Position numbers and translations under genes: made by a program. The notes beneath the pieces were generated by a model. That model saw only the letters and a list, made by a program, of their open reading frames with translations. It was not told where the DNA came from and searched no databases. Source: Phaseolus vulgaris (Eukaryota; Streptophyta; Magnoliopsida; Fabales; Fabaceae). From it: DNA of 64,000 bases. The stretch covers positions 43,149,956-43,213,955 of the forward strand of contig NC_023757.2 in the NCBI RefSeq assembly GCF_000499845.2, given 5' to 3'. Within the stretch, counting starts at the first letter, position 1. Every line of letters starts with the position of its first letter. Shown here piece by piece: positions 36,796 through 50,400 of the stretch.

Positions 36796-37557
36796 TCACT
36801 ACAAGAAATATTCAATTTATCTACGGAAGAAATCCGTAGATAACAGCCAAAATCCGTAAGTAAATTAACATTATCTACGAATTACCTACGGAAAAAAATA
36901 TGTATGTAATGTGGGCGTCAGTAATTTACCTACGAAAAACAGTAGTTACCCACCTATTGTGGTCCATAGGTAATACCCACTGACTCCAAGTCCGTAGGTC
37001 ATGTTAATATATTTTATTTTTAAAATTTTAATTATTATTCTTAAAATTATAATATATTCTTAGTATTATTAATTATTATTAAATATTATTAATATTATTA
37101 AATATTATTAATATTATTAAATATTATTAATATTATTAAATATTATTAATATTATTAAATATTATTAATTTTATTAAATATTATGAATTATGATTTTATA
37201 ATTCTTCATATTATATTAATATTTTTAATATTATGTATATAATTATTATGATAATAGGTGGTTGATAAATGAGATTCGTAGATGATAGTTCGTAGGTAAT
37301 AGAGATTCGTGGGTAATAGTTGGTAGGTAATAGAGATCCGTAGGTAAAAGTTGGTAGGTAATAGAGTTCGTAGGTAAAAGTTGATAGGTAATAAGATCTA
37401 TCGGTAATAGTTGGTAGGTAATGTTGAATTTACCTACGGATTCAGAATCTGTGGGTAATGTCTGTAGGTAATGTTGTTCGTAGGTAATGCTGAATTTACC
37501 TACGGACTCAGATCCGTGGATAAAAATTTGTAGATAATACGAATTTGTTTTTTAGTG
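36796..37557. mobile_element. Non-autonomous CACTA-type element with CCGTAGGTAA subterminal repeats
   Basis: Starts CACTACAAGAAATATTCAAT and ends ACGAATTTGTTTTTTAGTG. The triplet ATT flanks both ends (36793-36795 and 37558-37560), a perfect CACTA-type duplication. Both sides are packed with short words such as TTACCTACGGA and its complement TCCGTAGGTAA, about a dozen copies on the right (37255-37510). The centre (37076-37175) is a tandem ATTATTAATATTATTAAAT array. No coding sequence. The first 13 bases of the terminus match those of the element at 23657-24051. Confidence 0.92.
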
Positions 37558-37560
37558 ATT

Positions 37561-38057
37561 TAAACGTAACATTTTACTAACTTTGTTTTATAGAAAATTT
37601 TATCTGATTCATCTTGAGTTTTTAATATCTTTTTATTTATATGTATGTTTATTAAAAATAAGTTAATGTACATTAGAGATTTTGTTAATTTTAAAGAATT
37701 AAAAAAAATATAGATGTGCGGGAACAATGTATAGGAAGAATTTACCAGAATTTTGGTTAAAAGTAGCAAAATAGGTCGTTATATGTCATTTAATATTCTT
37801 TTTTATTTATTGATGTTGTTCTAGATTTTTTTTGTCAACATTTATTTTTTAGTGGCTAGTTTCTCTTATTTGTTTGATACTATTTGTATAAACTCCTAAA
37901 ACATTCTATTTTTTGTTTGATACTGATTTTCATTATGTTTCTAATGAAGACTTGAGTATAACAAATTATACATACACGTATATACGTAGCTAGAATAACA
38001 ATCATGGGTTACAATAATGAGTTGAAGAAAACAAAATCATATATAGTAGAAGTTGAC
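37561..38057. other. 3' flank of the P450 pseudogene
   Basis: AT-rich. It includes GTGCGGGAACAATGTATAGGAAGAA (near 37715-37739), which loosely resembles the terminus of the TTCTTCCTGCACCC elements; no partner end was found. Confidence 0.4.
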
Positions 38058-40629
38058 TTAAGATGAAAAGGTTGTCGGTTTAAGGAGCAGTGGTAGTTTC
38101 TTTGAGACAACAAGTCCAAATATCTCGGTCATATCAATGTCGGTAGCAGTTCCAGGCAACTTCCAATCGAACCAATAAAGAAGATTAGCAAGCACATACT
38201 CAATTGAAGTAATTGCAAAGTTCGTTCCAGGACACCCTCTTCTTCCAAAACCAAATGGAATAAACAGGAAGTTTTCTTGGATTTTAAAATCAACTTCAAT
38301 ATTTTCAAATCTCTCTGGCAGAAACTCTTGAGGACGTTCCCATAATTTAGGATCCATTTGCATTGCCCATGCATTGATATATACATTTGTTTTCTCAGGA
38401 ATATCGTACCCATTTACTTTTACACCAGACCTTGTTACTCGAGGAGCCTAAAGAGGAGTTGGAGGGTGTATTCTTAGAGTTTCTTTCATCACGCACTTTA
38501 AGTACTGCATTTTATTAACATCACTTTCTTCAACCTTTGATTTATGGCCTACAACTGTTCTCACTTCTTCTTGTGCTTTTTTCATTATCATTGGATTTCT
38601 CACAAGCTCACACATAGCCCATTCTAACGCCGATGAAGTTGTGTCAGTGCCTCCCAGAAACATGTCCTAAAAATAACAAATCAAATTTTCATCTAACTTT
38701 TAACAACCCATTTATCTGTCAAGGAAGAAATAAATATTTTCAATTGTAAACTAAAAGCCTCTTTTTATTTATCAACTTGAAAATTACCATAACTTTTATC
38801 TTTTAACACTTACAATGACTAAATTTAAAATAATGCTTAACCGTTTTTAATCCTAATAAAATCTATCTTTTAATTATATAAATCATATTATCTTAAATTT
38901 TAAAGACTAAAATTATAATTAACTTTTCATTAAAAGAAAAATGAAAAGTATTCACTTGATGAACAAAGATCTAAAATATGTCATGATTAATATAAAAGTT
39001 GAAGGCCTATATGATAAAGACAATGAAAGTGACAATGAAAATGACAGAGAAAATGGACTGATATAGTTTCAACTGGCTTTGTAACTATATATATTTATTA
39101 AATGCTAGAAGTGAGTCCACGAAAATTAAATATTGTTGGATCACAATAAACCTATCAAATTATAGACATATATGTTAGAGTAGACAATTTTCTTTTAAAT
39201 ATAATATATTATTATAGAACTAAATATATTCTTCGTCTTTTTTATATAACAAAATTAATTTTTGTTATTGATTCAAACTATAAAATTTTTCAATATTTTT
39301 ACTATTGAAATAAGTTATTATATATATATTTATTTTTAAATGAATTTTCAGTATAAATTGTATTATAATATTACACGATAATGAGATGTAAAAAAAATAT
39401 TTTAACATTTTAATCCATACTAATGAAATAAAAAAAATTAACAATTTATTCCAACAATTTTTTTATTATAAATATCTAAAAGTTCTTTAATTGAGAAAAA
39501 ATTATTTTAATGTATAATTAACTTTGTTAATTAGATGTAATGATGTAAAGATACTTTAACTCTTGTTTTAAATTAGATTTAAGGTATTATTTTATATATA
39601 TTATGGTGCCATATCTAAATGTAACTGTGTGCAGAGAGTATAAGAAAATAAATTCAAAAAAGTTATTCCAAATTTGTTAGCAGTGAAATAAGATACCGTT
39701 ATAAGCGCTTTGATGTCATTTCTGGTAAACTGAAAGCCCAGCATGTTGTTATCCTCAGTAATTTTGAGTAGAATATCCAAGAAGTCTTTCATGTTGGAGT
39801 GTTCACCCTCCTTTCTCGCCCTCAAACGTTCTTCAATTGCCTCTTCAAATAAAGCATCCATTGCTCTAGCAGTCTCCTTGTATTTCTTAATTTTTCCAGT
39901 GACCACGTCAACCCAACCCAACCAAGGGAAGTAATCTCGCACAGTGAAAGCTCCGATATAAATCATGGTTTCCCTTGCTAACTCTTTCACTCTACTGTAA
40001 CCATCTCCGCCAAACTTCCTTCCAAGAGCACATTTACACACGATATTATTTGATGTTGACATAATCATCTCACTTAGATTCACGTAGCTAGCATCATTCC
40101 CGCTTGCATCACGTAGCTTCTTCACCAACTCCGCAACTTCTTCCTCCCTGATGACTCCAAATGATTGTACCCTTTTGGTGCTCAGAAGTTCATGCACAAA
40201 TATTTTTCTTTTCAGTCTCCAGTTTTCTCCATAGAGTGAAAAGCCAACATCTGTGCATCCATAGAGTAAGATATTTGAAGCAGTGTTTTGGGGTCGGTCC
40301 GAAAAGGCTAGGTCATGGCTTTTGATTATTTCCCTGACCACGTCTACAGATGAAACCACAAGGGTTGGAGTTGGCATCTGTCCCAACTGCAACATCAATA
40401 TATCACCATATTTGAGAGAGAGGTCTCAAAGAGATCGGTGTGGCAGTGTGCCAAACTGATGCAGATTGCCTATGAATGGGAGCTTTGGGGGAGATGGAGG
40501 CAGATTCAGATTGGTTTTGGGTTTCGACCTTCTTGCGAGCTTAAACAGTAACAGAACACTCATGAAAAAGGAAAGAGAAAGATAGAAGGATCCTTCCATT
40601 TTGTCCAAAGGCCATTGTTTGAGACCCAT
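38058..40629 (-). pseudogene. Cytochrome P450 (CYP71 clan) pseudogene, two nonsense codons
   Basis: Two exons on the minus strand, 40629-39697 and 38666-38058, with a GT-AG phase-0 intron of 1,030 bp, would give about 513 codons, the normal P450 length. Everything expected is visible: an N-terminal membrane anchor, the proline hinge [20 protein letters not shown], the helix-C region LYGENWRLKRK, the I-helix FLGGTDTTSSALEW, KETLR of the ExxR motif, LPERF and the haem loop PFGFGRRGCPG. Two in-frame stops break it: TGA at 40426-40428 (in HRSL*DLSLKYGD, probably CGA to TGA) and TAG at 38448-38450 (in HPPTPL*APR). A TATAAAT lies at 40666-40672, 37 bp upstream of the ATG. The frame is otherwise clean, so inactivation looks recent. 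Readthrough or sequencing error cannot be excluded. Confidence 0.92.
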
Positions 40630-40755
40630 CTCTTTTTCTCACAATATCTGCTCTTGTCAGGCTACATTTATAGCATACATGGAACATATTTTCACTGGGA
40701 TATGATACTTTCACAAACTAAGAAATGAATTGCTATACAATTATATACGATTATT

Positions 40756-40862
40756 ATTGATGTGATAGGTTTGTAATAAATACGTATAATAATAAAGGAT
40801 AAATTTAAATTTAAATAATATAAAAAAATATATTAAAATAATAATATTAGAAATAATGTGAT
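40756..40862 (+). repeat. Copy 1 of an interspersed AT-rich repeat
   Basis: Begins GTGATAGGTTTGTAATAAAT and contains ATAATATAAAAAAATATATT, closely resembling 43000-43098 and 62835-62950. It lies just upstream of the P450 pseudogene start. Confidence 0.6.
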
Positions 40863-42803
40863 TGAACCATTACTTTTTTTTTTAACTCTATAAATCATTA
40901 AAAGATAAAGTATTTTCTAATATATAAATGGATGTAAAATTTATAAACCAAATTTATATAAGTGGCTTAAATAAATATTCTGATAAAAATCAAGGCTCAG
41001 TGATAAGGTTGGAGGGTAGAGTTTTTGTCCGGTGGACGTGCAATGTTTGAATTTTGTTAGTGATCACTAGATATTCTAGACCAAACATTAGCTAGAAAGA
41101 TAATTTATTTTAAAACTATTCTTACAGACATATACTTTGACTTTTTTCATTAATTAAAATAATATTTTAATATAAATTTTGTAAAATCAATTCAATTATT
41201 TGTATAAATAATTTAAAGAAAAATTATGTTCACAAGATTTATATTAAAATATTTTCTTATAAAAAATTGGTGCAACAAATTTATTGAAGATGTTTCTTAA
41301 ATATCTTTCTTACTTTTACATGAATTAATAATAATTTAATTTTATTAAAAAATAATTGAAGGTTTTTAGTTAAAGTATAAATTTGATTAAAACATTATAG
41401 GAATGGATCATTTTTAAGTTTACTGTAGATCAATATGGCATTTGACATAAAAATCTTCATCACATAATAAATGTGGCATTACCTACCTGAGATAGAGATA
41501 GAGGCCATTTGAGATAAAAAATCTTCATCACATAAATGTGGCATCACCTACATGAGATAGAGACCATTTCTTCATCACATAATTGTGGCATCACCTACAT
41601 AATGACTATTTGACACAAAAATCTTTATCACCATCACCTACATGAGATTGAGACCATGTGACATATGTACTGTAAATCCTCCCATTCCATCCTCTTCCCT
41701 TTTCACACATGATAATTGATTGCCTTGGATTTTAAATATTTTCATAAATTAAACTTAGAAAATTGATTTTTAAGAGATTATATTTTGGATTTATTCATCT
41801 ACTTTACTAAATTTTAAAAACGTTTTTTCATCATTTCCCTCTTCATAGTTAAGAGCATTGAAATAAATCCTTGTAAGCATGAGTCAAGACGCAACTCAAA
41901 AGTTAGTTTGAATTGTATTTCAATAATTGATGATCTTTTCAATTCGCAAACTACATACATATATATATTTAATATTACTTTAGGTCTATTTAACAAAACA
42001 ATATTGACTATTATGTGTTTTTAAGATGCTTCTTTATTGTTTTAATCTTATCATCACATGGTTGCGTACATTCCGTCATTCATTAAGATTCTAGAGTCTC
42101 AACTATTTGGTTATATCTTGGTTTCAATTTCAACATTTTAGCTCTAATACTTATTTTTAAATATATTTCTGTGCGTAAAACTGTCGATTCTGAGTGACTC
42201 AACTTCCTACAGTCAAACGAATACGTCTTGAGTTTAAATTTCCAATTTACTTAAATGTGTTCTATCACGTAAAGCATCTGCATCCTTCTTCTTTATTTTA
42301 ATTTGTCGATCGGTGTAATTTTACTTTATTGTTTTCTTTTTTGAAAAAACATATACCACTTCTTTATATAAAACTCTCAAAAATAAAAAAATTTAAGGAT
42401 TCAAATAATATTTACAAATTCTCAATAATAAATATATAATAAAAAATTTAAATGAAGAAATAAATAATCATTGAGTCTCAGGGTCAGAACATTTCATAGA
42501 ATAAAAAACGGATACTTTAAGTTTTCTTCACCCATAATATTTTCTTGTTCACCAAAATTACATTCACTTACCAAGATGTTCAACTTAAACAAAACAAAAA
42601 AAAAACGAAACAGTTCCAGGCAGATTATAAAAATATATAAGAAAAATAGAATATAACTAATCACAGATAAACATCACATGTGCCGACATATACTCGTTAA
42701 CAAACTCATTTAATCATTAAATAAAAAATAATTTTATAGATTAAAAATAATTAGTTAATATATTAATTAAATTAGATATTATTTTTTAAATTAAAAAATT
42801 ATT
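40863..42803. other. AT-rich intergenic DNA with one tandem array
   Basis: Upstream region of the P450 pseudogene. Apart from the tandem array at 41434-41664, no structure was recognised. Confidence 0.4.
41434..41664 (+). repeat. Degenerate tandem array of about 60-65-bp units
   Basis: Three to four copies of a unit containing GACATAAAAATCTTCATCAC, ATAAATGTGGCATCACCTAC and ATGAGATAGAGACCATTT, progressively shortened and diverged to the right. Not coding. Confidence 0.8.
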
Positions 42804-45000
42804 TGTTAGAGATCTCAAACTAGATATTAGGACATTTCATACTTTATAAGTCGATTTTATGAGATTGAGTTAAATTTAAAATTCATTTCTTGATATGATA
42901 TCAGAACCATTTAAAGTCTATTCTAACTAATGTCCATTTTCCTAAGGTGACAAAAAGTGGTTTGTTCTAGCCATTTAGAAATTATATACAACTCTTGATG
43001 TGATGGATCTAGAAATAAATATATATAATAAATGATAAATTTGTAATTAAATGATATGAAAAATATTAAAATAATAGTATTAGGAGTTGTAATGTAGTTG
43101 TATTAAAATTAGGGGTTGTTAACTCTTGCAGGTTCCTATCTCATCACGAAGGGAGGTCATGATAAAAGTTGTGACTCAAGCGATACTGACTATTACAAGG
43201 TTCCTTTATAAATTCACATGTGTTATCTTTTCTTCATGTCTTTGAAAAACTATCTAGGAATTTCTCAAAAAGAAATATGATAAAAATATCAAATTAAAGG
43301 CATGCAAGTGTTGAATCTTATTAGAGATTTTAATTACAAGAGATAAAGGATCAAAAAGTATTCTAAAAGACTTTTAAGCATAACAAACAAAGTAAGATTG
43401 TTTGGTACTAAATGCTCTTATTATTGAAAATAAATGATTATTATACATGAAAGATTTTAGACTGCCATAACCACGTTGGGAACACCAAGGACCTATCCGA
43501 GATGACCTTTGTACAGGTGTTGAATTCTTTGCATCCACAAAAACGACGAAAGGCTTAAGAGAATAAATCTTTGTTAAGGAAGCATTGTCAACCAAACATG
43601 AAGAATGTGAAAGATATTAAAAAAGAACATGAATAAGCAACAAGGAAATAAAAACTTCAAAAACAAAAAAACAAAGTTGGAAGTTTTAAGGGAAGGTATC
43701 CTCTTTGCAAGCATTGAAATAAGATGAGTCATCCAATGGAGAAGGCCTGATGTTAAGTGTACTAAATGCAATAAACTTAGGCATCAAGTTTTCATTACAA
43801 AACCCAACCCAACAAGAAGAAAATAAAATGCTAGAATTGCAAATGAAAAAAAAAATACCAACTTTTTTATTGCAACTTATTTTTTAAGCAATGTTTCAAG
43901 TGAATCCAAGCTAATTAATAGGGCATGCACCAACCACATGACTCGTAATAAAGAAATTTAAGCTTTCAAAAATTTCAAAAGTCAAGGTTGGTCATGGCAA
44001 TTATACATTACTAAAAGAAATAGGAATCATCGACATAACAACACATGCGAGTACTAAATCAATTTCTAATGTACCCAACCTAGACCAAAAGTTTTTTAGT
44101 GTCAATCAAGTATTAGAAAAAGGCTTTGAGATGTTTTTTGGAATAGTTGTTCCTTAATCAATATGTCAATATTTTTTTTTTCAAGGTGAAATTGGCGGAC
44201 AAAAAGATTTTCATTCAATCCAACTCATGAGGAGGAAGAGCAAGTAATTTTTTCAAAAAATTTCTTTTTGTTATTACAAAAGAATTATCACTATCAAGTG
44301 TTTCTCTAAATGAATAAATATAAAATCATCAGAGATTTACCAAATTTTGATGTAATTTATGTATATTTTCCTATTTGTCAATATAGAAATCAAAATGTAC
44401 TTTCACTCCCAACAACCACTTGAAAAGCCAAAAAGATGTTGTAGTTAATTCACATGTTGTAAAAGGACCTCAAATTTTCTCTTAAAGGTAGTCATTATTA
44501 TATTACTTATAAATTATTTGATCTGAATGTATTGGATTTAATTTCTAAACTTCAAATAAGAAGTTTGAAGCATTTTCTAGAAGTTTAAAGCAAGGGCGGA
44601 AAATGGAAATTAGTGTAAAATTTAGACTTTAAGGTCTAGTGATGACAAGAAGCATACCTCACACCATTTTAATTCATTTTTTGTTGAGGCTTGAATTGGA
44701 CATCAATTTACCTTATATGCCAAAACAAAATAAATCAGTGAAAGAAGGAATATATATATTATAGAGATGATCATATGTGTTATATGAAAAGAATTTGTCA
44801 TAAGAGTTTTAAGCAAAGTTAGAAAATACAATTGTACTCTTACAAAATAGACTTCCTACAAAGGTGATAAAATATTAAACATGACATAGATAGAAGCATT
44901 AAATGTATTTTCATAAAGTGTTTAGTTGTCTTTGTTTTACTTATATTCCACATGTTAAAATAGATAAGTTAGACAAAAAAAGTTATTATTGAAATCATTA
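42804..45000 (+). mobile_element. Heavily decayed Ty1/copia retrotransposon remnant
   Basis: The left end TGTTAGAGATCTCAAAC runs about 90 bp to TGATATCAGAACC (42896-42908), a degraded copy of the plant primer-binding motif TGGTATCAGAGCC. Downstream, in shifting frames and with many stops, are a gag zinc-knuckle-like piece (VKCTKCNKLRHQ, near 43752-43790) and a protease/pre-integrase-like piece (CTNHMTRNKE near 43925-43955; later DQKFFSVNQVLEKGFEM). Near 44680-44730 there is a faint integrase-like piece (YMPKQNKSVKE). No 3' LTR was found. A copy of the AT-rich repeat (43000-43098) lies just inside. Confidence 0.65.
43000..43098 (+). repeat. Copy 2 of the interspersed AT-rich repeat
   Basis: GTGATGGATCTAGAAATAAA followed by AATTAAATGATATGAAAAATATTAAAATAATAG-type sequence, the same order of words as at 40756-40862 and 62835-62950. 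Confidence 0.65.
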
Positions 45001-47452
45001 TTCGATACAATCAAGGTTTTCAAATCCTAGGGTTAACTCGTAAATCCTTACGAGTTTAAGAGTCCACTGAAGGTCACGAGTTGACTCGTGAGTATCTTGT
45101 ATTAAGATTTTCTAGATATCCAAAGCATTGTCCATATATTATACTTTGTCGGATCAAGACAAAGACCAAGTGACCAACCACAAGACTACTACGTTGTTAT
45201 AATGATTTCAATGCTCTTCTACTACAATAGACAAACAAAAACAAGATCGAGATGACACCACAATGAAAGCTTGTAAAAGAGACAACCATAGCAAGAGAAG
45301 AACAATCTATAATTAAAAACTCTAAAAGAATAGTGTAGAAGAAATGGTGACAATGTGGAATGAACCATGTGAATTGACTCGTAACCACTTATTAAAAACA
45401 CAAAGTTGGTTCTTTGGTATAATGACCTGTTTAGGCTCGTCCAATATAACTTACAACCCACACAGGAGAAATTGGATCAGCCAACAAACCCATATAAAAT
45501 AAAAAGATTTTTTTTCACTCCAAAATCATTTTGATTTTTTTTCTTTTAATTTTTATTTTTAAAATTGACTTTTATGTTATAGAAATTAGTGAGTTGCAAA
45601 AATAAATTATTTAAGGAGTGCAGAAAGAAATATCCTATTAAAAAATAAAAATAAAATATATTATTTAACTTTTATTTTCTATATATATATATATATATAT
45701 ATATATTACATAAATTAATATTATGTCATTTTTAATAGTTTAATTTCTATGCATGTTGATTCATTGAACCACGAACCATTCCTTATTGAAGCATTGACCA
45801 ATACATTAAGTTCGTATTATTCGTATTATTTAAGGAGAGCAAACCAATCCAATCGTCCTTTTGTAGACCAATGTGGGTCAGGCTAATGTGGGACGTGCAG
45901 CCCGCATTACGATATATCTGAAAGAAACATAGCCACACTGAAAAAGAAAAAGGTCGAAAAAATTGTTCAATACGATATATCTTGAAATATAGAAGATCCC
46001 TGTAAAATTAAGCAAAGAAAAAAAAACAGAAAATAAGCAGACCTAAAGAGAAAAAATACAAACAAAACAACGAGTTTATCACACATAAACGTAAAAAAAT
46101 ATTTCTTCTAAATTCGTTAGATATAAAATGAAAGTAAAGAAAAAAAACACGCGTGAAATAACAAGTACTTCTGATTAAAGAATGAAATATGATAATTAAT
46201 CCTTCTGATAAAATTTTCTTTCTTAAAATAATACTTCGTATATTTTTAAAAAATGGTGCACGAACCATTTTTTTATTTTAATCAGCAGCAAGAATCCATT
46301 TAATAATCTCTAGAACATGAAAGAGGTAATACGATAAATTTGAAATGACAAAATTAAACAAGTCAACAACATAATAACATGATACACGGTTAAGTTATGA
46401 AAATTCAAACCTAAACTTACCATAATGGATCTAATCCAACCAAATTTTTTTAAGAGCAAAGTCAAAATAGATTTTAAAAATTTAGACTACCTTATTGGCT
46501 TAATTTATTTTCATTAATAATATCTCAAGCACATTAAATTTTCTTAAATTTTTATAACTTGTTTATTATTAAAAAATTTACAACTGATAAATATCACACA
46601 TTCGTGTGTTGAATTCAAATTATTAAAATGTAAACTCAAAAAATAACTATTTATTGAATTTCAAAAAATATTTATTGGAAATATAAAACCGTAACGGCAA
46701 AAAATTATACATATTTAAAGACAGGTATCATTGTTACATTGTAAACAATCACTTCTATTATTGTGCGTTGCATTGAATATATAAAACATCAATTTAAAAC
46801 AAACTATCAAATATACTTTCTATTCTTTCTACTTTATTTTATGTTTAAAACTATTTTACCGTACTCTTATAAATTCTAGTAAGTCTAAATTTTCCGCAAA
46901 CTGATACCTAATTCATCACGAAATAATAAAACAACACAATATAAAATAGTTTAAACATTTAATTCATAAAAAACTAAAAAAGATGGAATTTAAATTAATT
47001 CTTTAAAATTAATGATAATAATATCCTAAGTCTAAATTTTGTTTCTGTTATACATAGCCATAATAATCAAGTGCTCAGTTCACGATATAAAAAAAACCTC
47101 GCCTCCAATCACCTGTCATTACCTAAACTTCCTGCCTTTCCTAAGTTTCAGGAGATCCAAGTAACTTCATGTCCAAAAACACCATCCTGACTATAATACA
47201 AATCGGTGACCGATGAAGTTTGACAGTAACATCTAATAATGTAAGGACAAGTTAAATTCACGAACACAGGTCAAGGTACCAATACATCTCCAACTTTTCA
47301 CCATAATATTAGAACATTTTTTTCTTCTGTACATTGAATTCAAATTGATTCAAAAATCCCTTAATAAGGAGATCACAGCTGCAGAATAACCAAACATCAC
47401 ACAAATGTACATTCCTTAGGAAGGTCAATGAAACAATATCTTAGGAGAAGTA
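45001..47452. other. AT-rich intergenic DNA and 3' flank of the first AFC2-like gene
   Basis: Contains a (TA)n run at 45681-45706. From about 47040 the sequence starts to resemble the 3' flank of the second kinase copy (for example CTTCTGTACATTGAATTC near 47323 and 54043), so the duplicated segment includes 3' flanking DNA. No other gene seen. Confidence 0.5.
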
Positions 47453-50400
47453 TTATCTCCTAAAGTGATCTCTCATAAAGAAGGGATATCTAAGGGCTTC
47501 CTTGGCTGTAAGTCTTTCAGAGGGATCAAATCTAAGTAATCCCTGCAACAGATGTATGAGATCGCCTGCTGAATGATCTACATGTTGCATTACAAGGTTC
47601 TGCAAATATTTGTGGACAAAAAAGTGTTGACTAGTATCAGTATAAATTGTTCAAAATGCTTTTTATATAGTAGAACGAGATAATGAACAATTAAACAAAC
47701 CTGAAGCCTAGGAAGCTTCATTACAGCTTTGATACTCTCCCTCGAGGTTGCACCCTCGGGCCAGTCTAATCTACCCCTCCTAACATACTTGTCGGCATTT
47801 CGGCTAAACATTTGCGCAACAAAATACACATAAATAATTAAATTAAGATTGGGGATCAATTGAAAGTTACAATGGTAAGTCACTTACTCGACTCTCTTCA
47901 ACATGTGCTGTGGTAAAGGGCCAAGTACCCTTTCCATCATAGCAAGATGTTCTAAATTTTCATGAGTCTGAAATAAAGCTTCGCCCTGTAAAAGAAATTT
48001 ACAAGTTATAGTATAAAATAAAAGGATAATCAATCTACGTATAAATGGTTTTGAAAGGTCCAAACATACCGTGCATAATTCAACCAATATACATCCTACA
48101 CTCCATATATCACATGGATAGCTCCAGCCAAGTCCTAAAACACCAATGAAAAAATTAACTATTTTTAAGACATAATAGTGTTATACCAAACACACAGGTA
48201 AGGCAGGCATTCTTTCCACAGCTTTCAATATAACATACCGAGGATAACTTCAGGAGCTCTATAATGACGAGTTGATACAATGTAAGTCTGATCTTCTCGC
48301 TCGTAAGTGGTGCTGCCAAAATCAATAACCTTTATGGCACTAGATTTGGGAACCCTCTTGAAATAGGTACTTGGTGATCTAGATGAACTCTGTAAAAAAA
48401 ATGGAATTCCATTGACTGATCAACCGATATAAGCAAGGAAATACGGCACTACAATATCTTAACCATAAAACAAACAATCGTTATTACAAATTACCAACTA
48501 TCACGAATACTTCTACTAAATCCCATTTCAACCAGATGCTTCTCTTTTAAAGTAATGTTACGCAGTGCACTTTGAAGGTCATTATTAAGATTAAGTCCAA
48601 TATCCAATATAAATTAACAATTGCAAGGTTACGTGTCCAAGATTTGTGTAAGTGAAAACAATTAAGAACCACGTGCGTGAAAAAGAAAAGTACCTTGTAG
48701 TCAGGCACTTTGACATACTCTGGTGAAACTAGTAATATGTTTTCAGGCTTCAGATCAGTATGAATCATACGCAAATCATGCATGACTGCAAAGTCATAAA
48801 ATTATATGATTAGAAAGTTAACAGGGCAACAAAAACAACACAGTCTACGAATATTCAAAATTACAAAATATATTGTCATTAGCAGTTAATTATATATAAA
48901 AAAATAAAGATCATTAGAAGTTAAAAATATAATAATAATAAGAAAGCAATGCGAAACATGGGAAAAAAATAGCTCAAAAGGAAGCTAGTTCAAGTAAACT
49001 ACACACATGCTATACATTCCAATAGTTGTCTGCCAATCTCGCGGACAAGATCAATGGGAAATGAGCGATAATTGTTTTTCCGAAGAAAATCGTATAAGCT
49101 TGGTCCAAGTTTCTCAAACACCTGTTAAAACCATTTAAATTCATCGTTGTCTTAACCCCCAAATTATTTGTAAATTGGGGAAATCATTCCATCACAAATT
49201 AAATACTTACAATACAGATATGATTACGATAGTCAAACCAGTTCCGTATTTGCACACAACTGCAAGGAATAAGCTCATTTAACCAAAGCATTGGAATCAA
49301 GGATTTTACACTGTATTTTGCTTGTACTAGCATAGATGACAAATTAAATTAAATCTACTTACCGATTGCCCCCTTTGTCATGTTTACCAAGCTGCTGCAA
49401 CACCTCAATTTCTATCATGGCTGCTTCTCGATACTTCTTTATCCCACGAACAATTTTAATTGCAACCATTTCCTTCCTTTCTCGGTCCCAGCATTCTAAG
49501 ACCTGCCCAAAAGTTCCTTCGCCCATTTTGCTATGGATCTTATCTGCAAACATATTACATAAAAATATAAACAATGCAAGCCTAGCCAATGCAGTGACCT
49601 GTAACATCCATTTGAACATATACCGCCCAAATGTTTATCCACCCTAGGAAATAAAAACTTAACAAGATAAAAAGTTAAAGTTGAAACAGGAATAATTGGT
49701 TAATGTATTAAAAAAAACATAAAAGATGTCCACAATTAAAAGGTAATATGCAATGCTGAATTTCGCAATCAAATTAACACATCTCTGAAAATATTAACTA
49801 AGACTTGACCCATATATATATGAATGTAAATTTCTTAATGGTGGTAAGTGTAATTACAGCGAGAAGTTAAATTTTCTCCAAGCGCAAACATGTAATGTCC
49901 ATCTTTGTCATCATCTCGCCAAGGGGGAGAACCATTTTGAGCAACAGCCTTAACAAATAGGGAACAAGTGGTATGTTCTGAGGGACCCCTTGAAGGAGCA
50001 TAGCTTGAAATAGCCCCAACATCTTGTCCACAAAACAATCCTACCTGAGCCTACACACAGCCATCCATTCATGCACCACTCAATAGTTAAAAAAAAAAGT
50101 TCATCCCACTGCAATCAACGCAACCTACACTCTCACCACCAACTGAATATAACCAAAAAAAATATGACATTATTCAAATAAGCAATGGAGAACCAGTACA
50201 CGCAAAATTAATTATCCAGGGCAATTAAAAAAGAAGAGACAAGTACTGAAAAACATTTCTATAACTCACTATAGAACAAAATAGACAAGTAATTAATTAT
50301 ACAAAATCCCCTGGTGTAAGGTTTCAAATATAAGATCTTAAATGACAGAAACCCTATTTACAAAAGATAATTTCCAAAACTATTTTACATTACCCGAAAA

